Below, piece after piece: positions 63,652-64,000 of a stretch of DNA of 64,000 nt. The DNA comes from Echinometra lucunter (lineage: Eukaryota; Echinodermata; Echinoidea; Camarodonta; Echinometridae), in the NCBI GenBank assembly GCA_029962745.1, contig CM057151.1:623298-687297 (forward strand), given 5' to 3'. Position numbers and translations under genes: made by a program. The notes under the pieces are model-generated. The model was not told where the DNA came from, did not search any database, and was given only the letters and a program-made list of their open reading frames with translations. Each line of letters begins with the position of its first letter. Position 1 is the stretch's first letter.

Positions 63652-64000
63652 GTAATGTTTTCTACTCTCAAAGCAAGGAATTTATTATTAATGCCATGAC
63701 TTCAGAAAGTAGTATCATTTATTCATTTATTCATTTATTTTAATTGATTTATTGGTAAAAATAAATCTTTTATCATTAATGCCATGACTTCAGAAAGTAT
63801 TTAAATTGATTCATTGGTAAAAATATATCTTTTATTATTAATGCCATGACTTCAGAAAGTAGTATCATTTATTTATTCATTTATTTATTTATTCATTTAT
63901 TTATTTATTTAAATCGGTTTATTGGTAAAAAAAAATCTTTTGCAGCCACGCGCCCACACGGCTGAATTACAGATTCATTTACAATGATGCAATATAAAAT
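63652..64000 (+). other. Start of next plexin intron
   Basis: Follows the GTAATG donor at 63652 and is filled largely by a local tandem repeat. An AG after TTTTGCAG near 63946 would give a stop codon quickly in the required phase, so it is not accepted as the next exon. Confidence 0.7.
63681..63940. repeat. Local three-copy tandem repeat with ATTT/ATTC runs
   Basis: A core containing TTAATGCCATGACTTCAGAA recurs at about 63681, 63769 and 63831. In each copy it is followed by a variable (ATTT/ATTC)n stretch and then a TTTATTGGTAAAAA-like or TTCATTGGTAAAAA-like tail. Unit lengths are about 88, 62 and 110 bp. Differences are mainly in the tetranucleotide stretch, so the array probably grew by slippage and local duplication. 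Confidence 0.85.

Noticed and set aside
63939..64000. A next plexin exon starting after TTTTGCAG near 63946
   Set aside because: The preceding exon ends in phase 1, and reading on in that phase meets a stop within about 20 bases. The sequence does not resemble the rest of a TIG domain.

Overview
This window is eukaryotic, AT-rich and almost entirely intronic. Three short exons on the + strand belong to one gene, a plexin, the transmembrane receptor family for semaphorins. The spacing of the cysteines and the CTR motif after CGWC look more plexin-B-like than plexin-A-like. Exon 453-565 and exon 62573-62708 together encode one complete eight-cysteine PSI domain. Exon 63480-63651 encodes the start of the following plexin TIG/IPT-like domain. 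Splice sites, phases and reading frame agree across all three exons (421 nt, open throughout). The Sema domain must lie upstream of the window, and the rest of the ectodomain, membrane segment and GAP domain downstream. I see no other gene. The remaining open frames are short, low-complexity, or not conserved between the duplicated copies.

The organism is probably a marine deuterostome invertebrate, most likely an echinoderm such as a sea urchin. The reasons are a long AT-rich intron, short CpG-rich mobile elements, a tRNA-derived SINE, frequent AGGCCTAT-type words, many dinucleotide and trinucleotide microsatellites, and strong allelic variation. This is an inference, because no species-specific marker is visible.

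The layout is dominated by an assembly feature. Two runs of exactly 500 N (27821-28320 and 47584-48083) divide the window into three contigs. The last 9.3 kb of contig 1 (18538-27820) is the same sequence as the first 9.3 kb of contig 2 (28321-37642). The last 11.5 kb of contig 2 (36041-47583) is the same as the first 11.5 kb of contig 3 (48084-59579). About 1.6 kb is present three times. Contig 2 is wholly covered by contigs 1 and 3. In the triple region contigs 1 and 3 usually agree against contig 2, so contig 2 is best read as the other haplotype placed in series. Removing it shortens the intron between the first two exons from 62,007 bp (with Ns) to about 40 kb.

Outside the duplication, 566-18537 holds two candidate non-autonomous DNA transposons (1141-1555 and 7182-7532), a tRNA-derived SINE (7549-7700), a 77-bp minisatellite (4441-5060) and long trinucleotide microsatellites. 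The duplicated part holds purine-rich tracts, a tRNA-like fragment (21297-21382 and its copy) and a small CpG-rich island (44030-44210 and its copy). The right part, 59580-64000, holds a third terminal-inverted-repeat element (60344-60733) with a perfect 23-bp internal hairpin, then the two downstream exons, and a short tandem repeat just inside the last intron.
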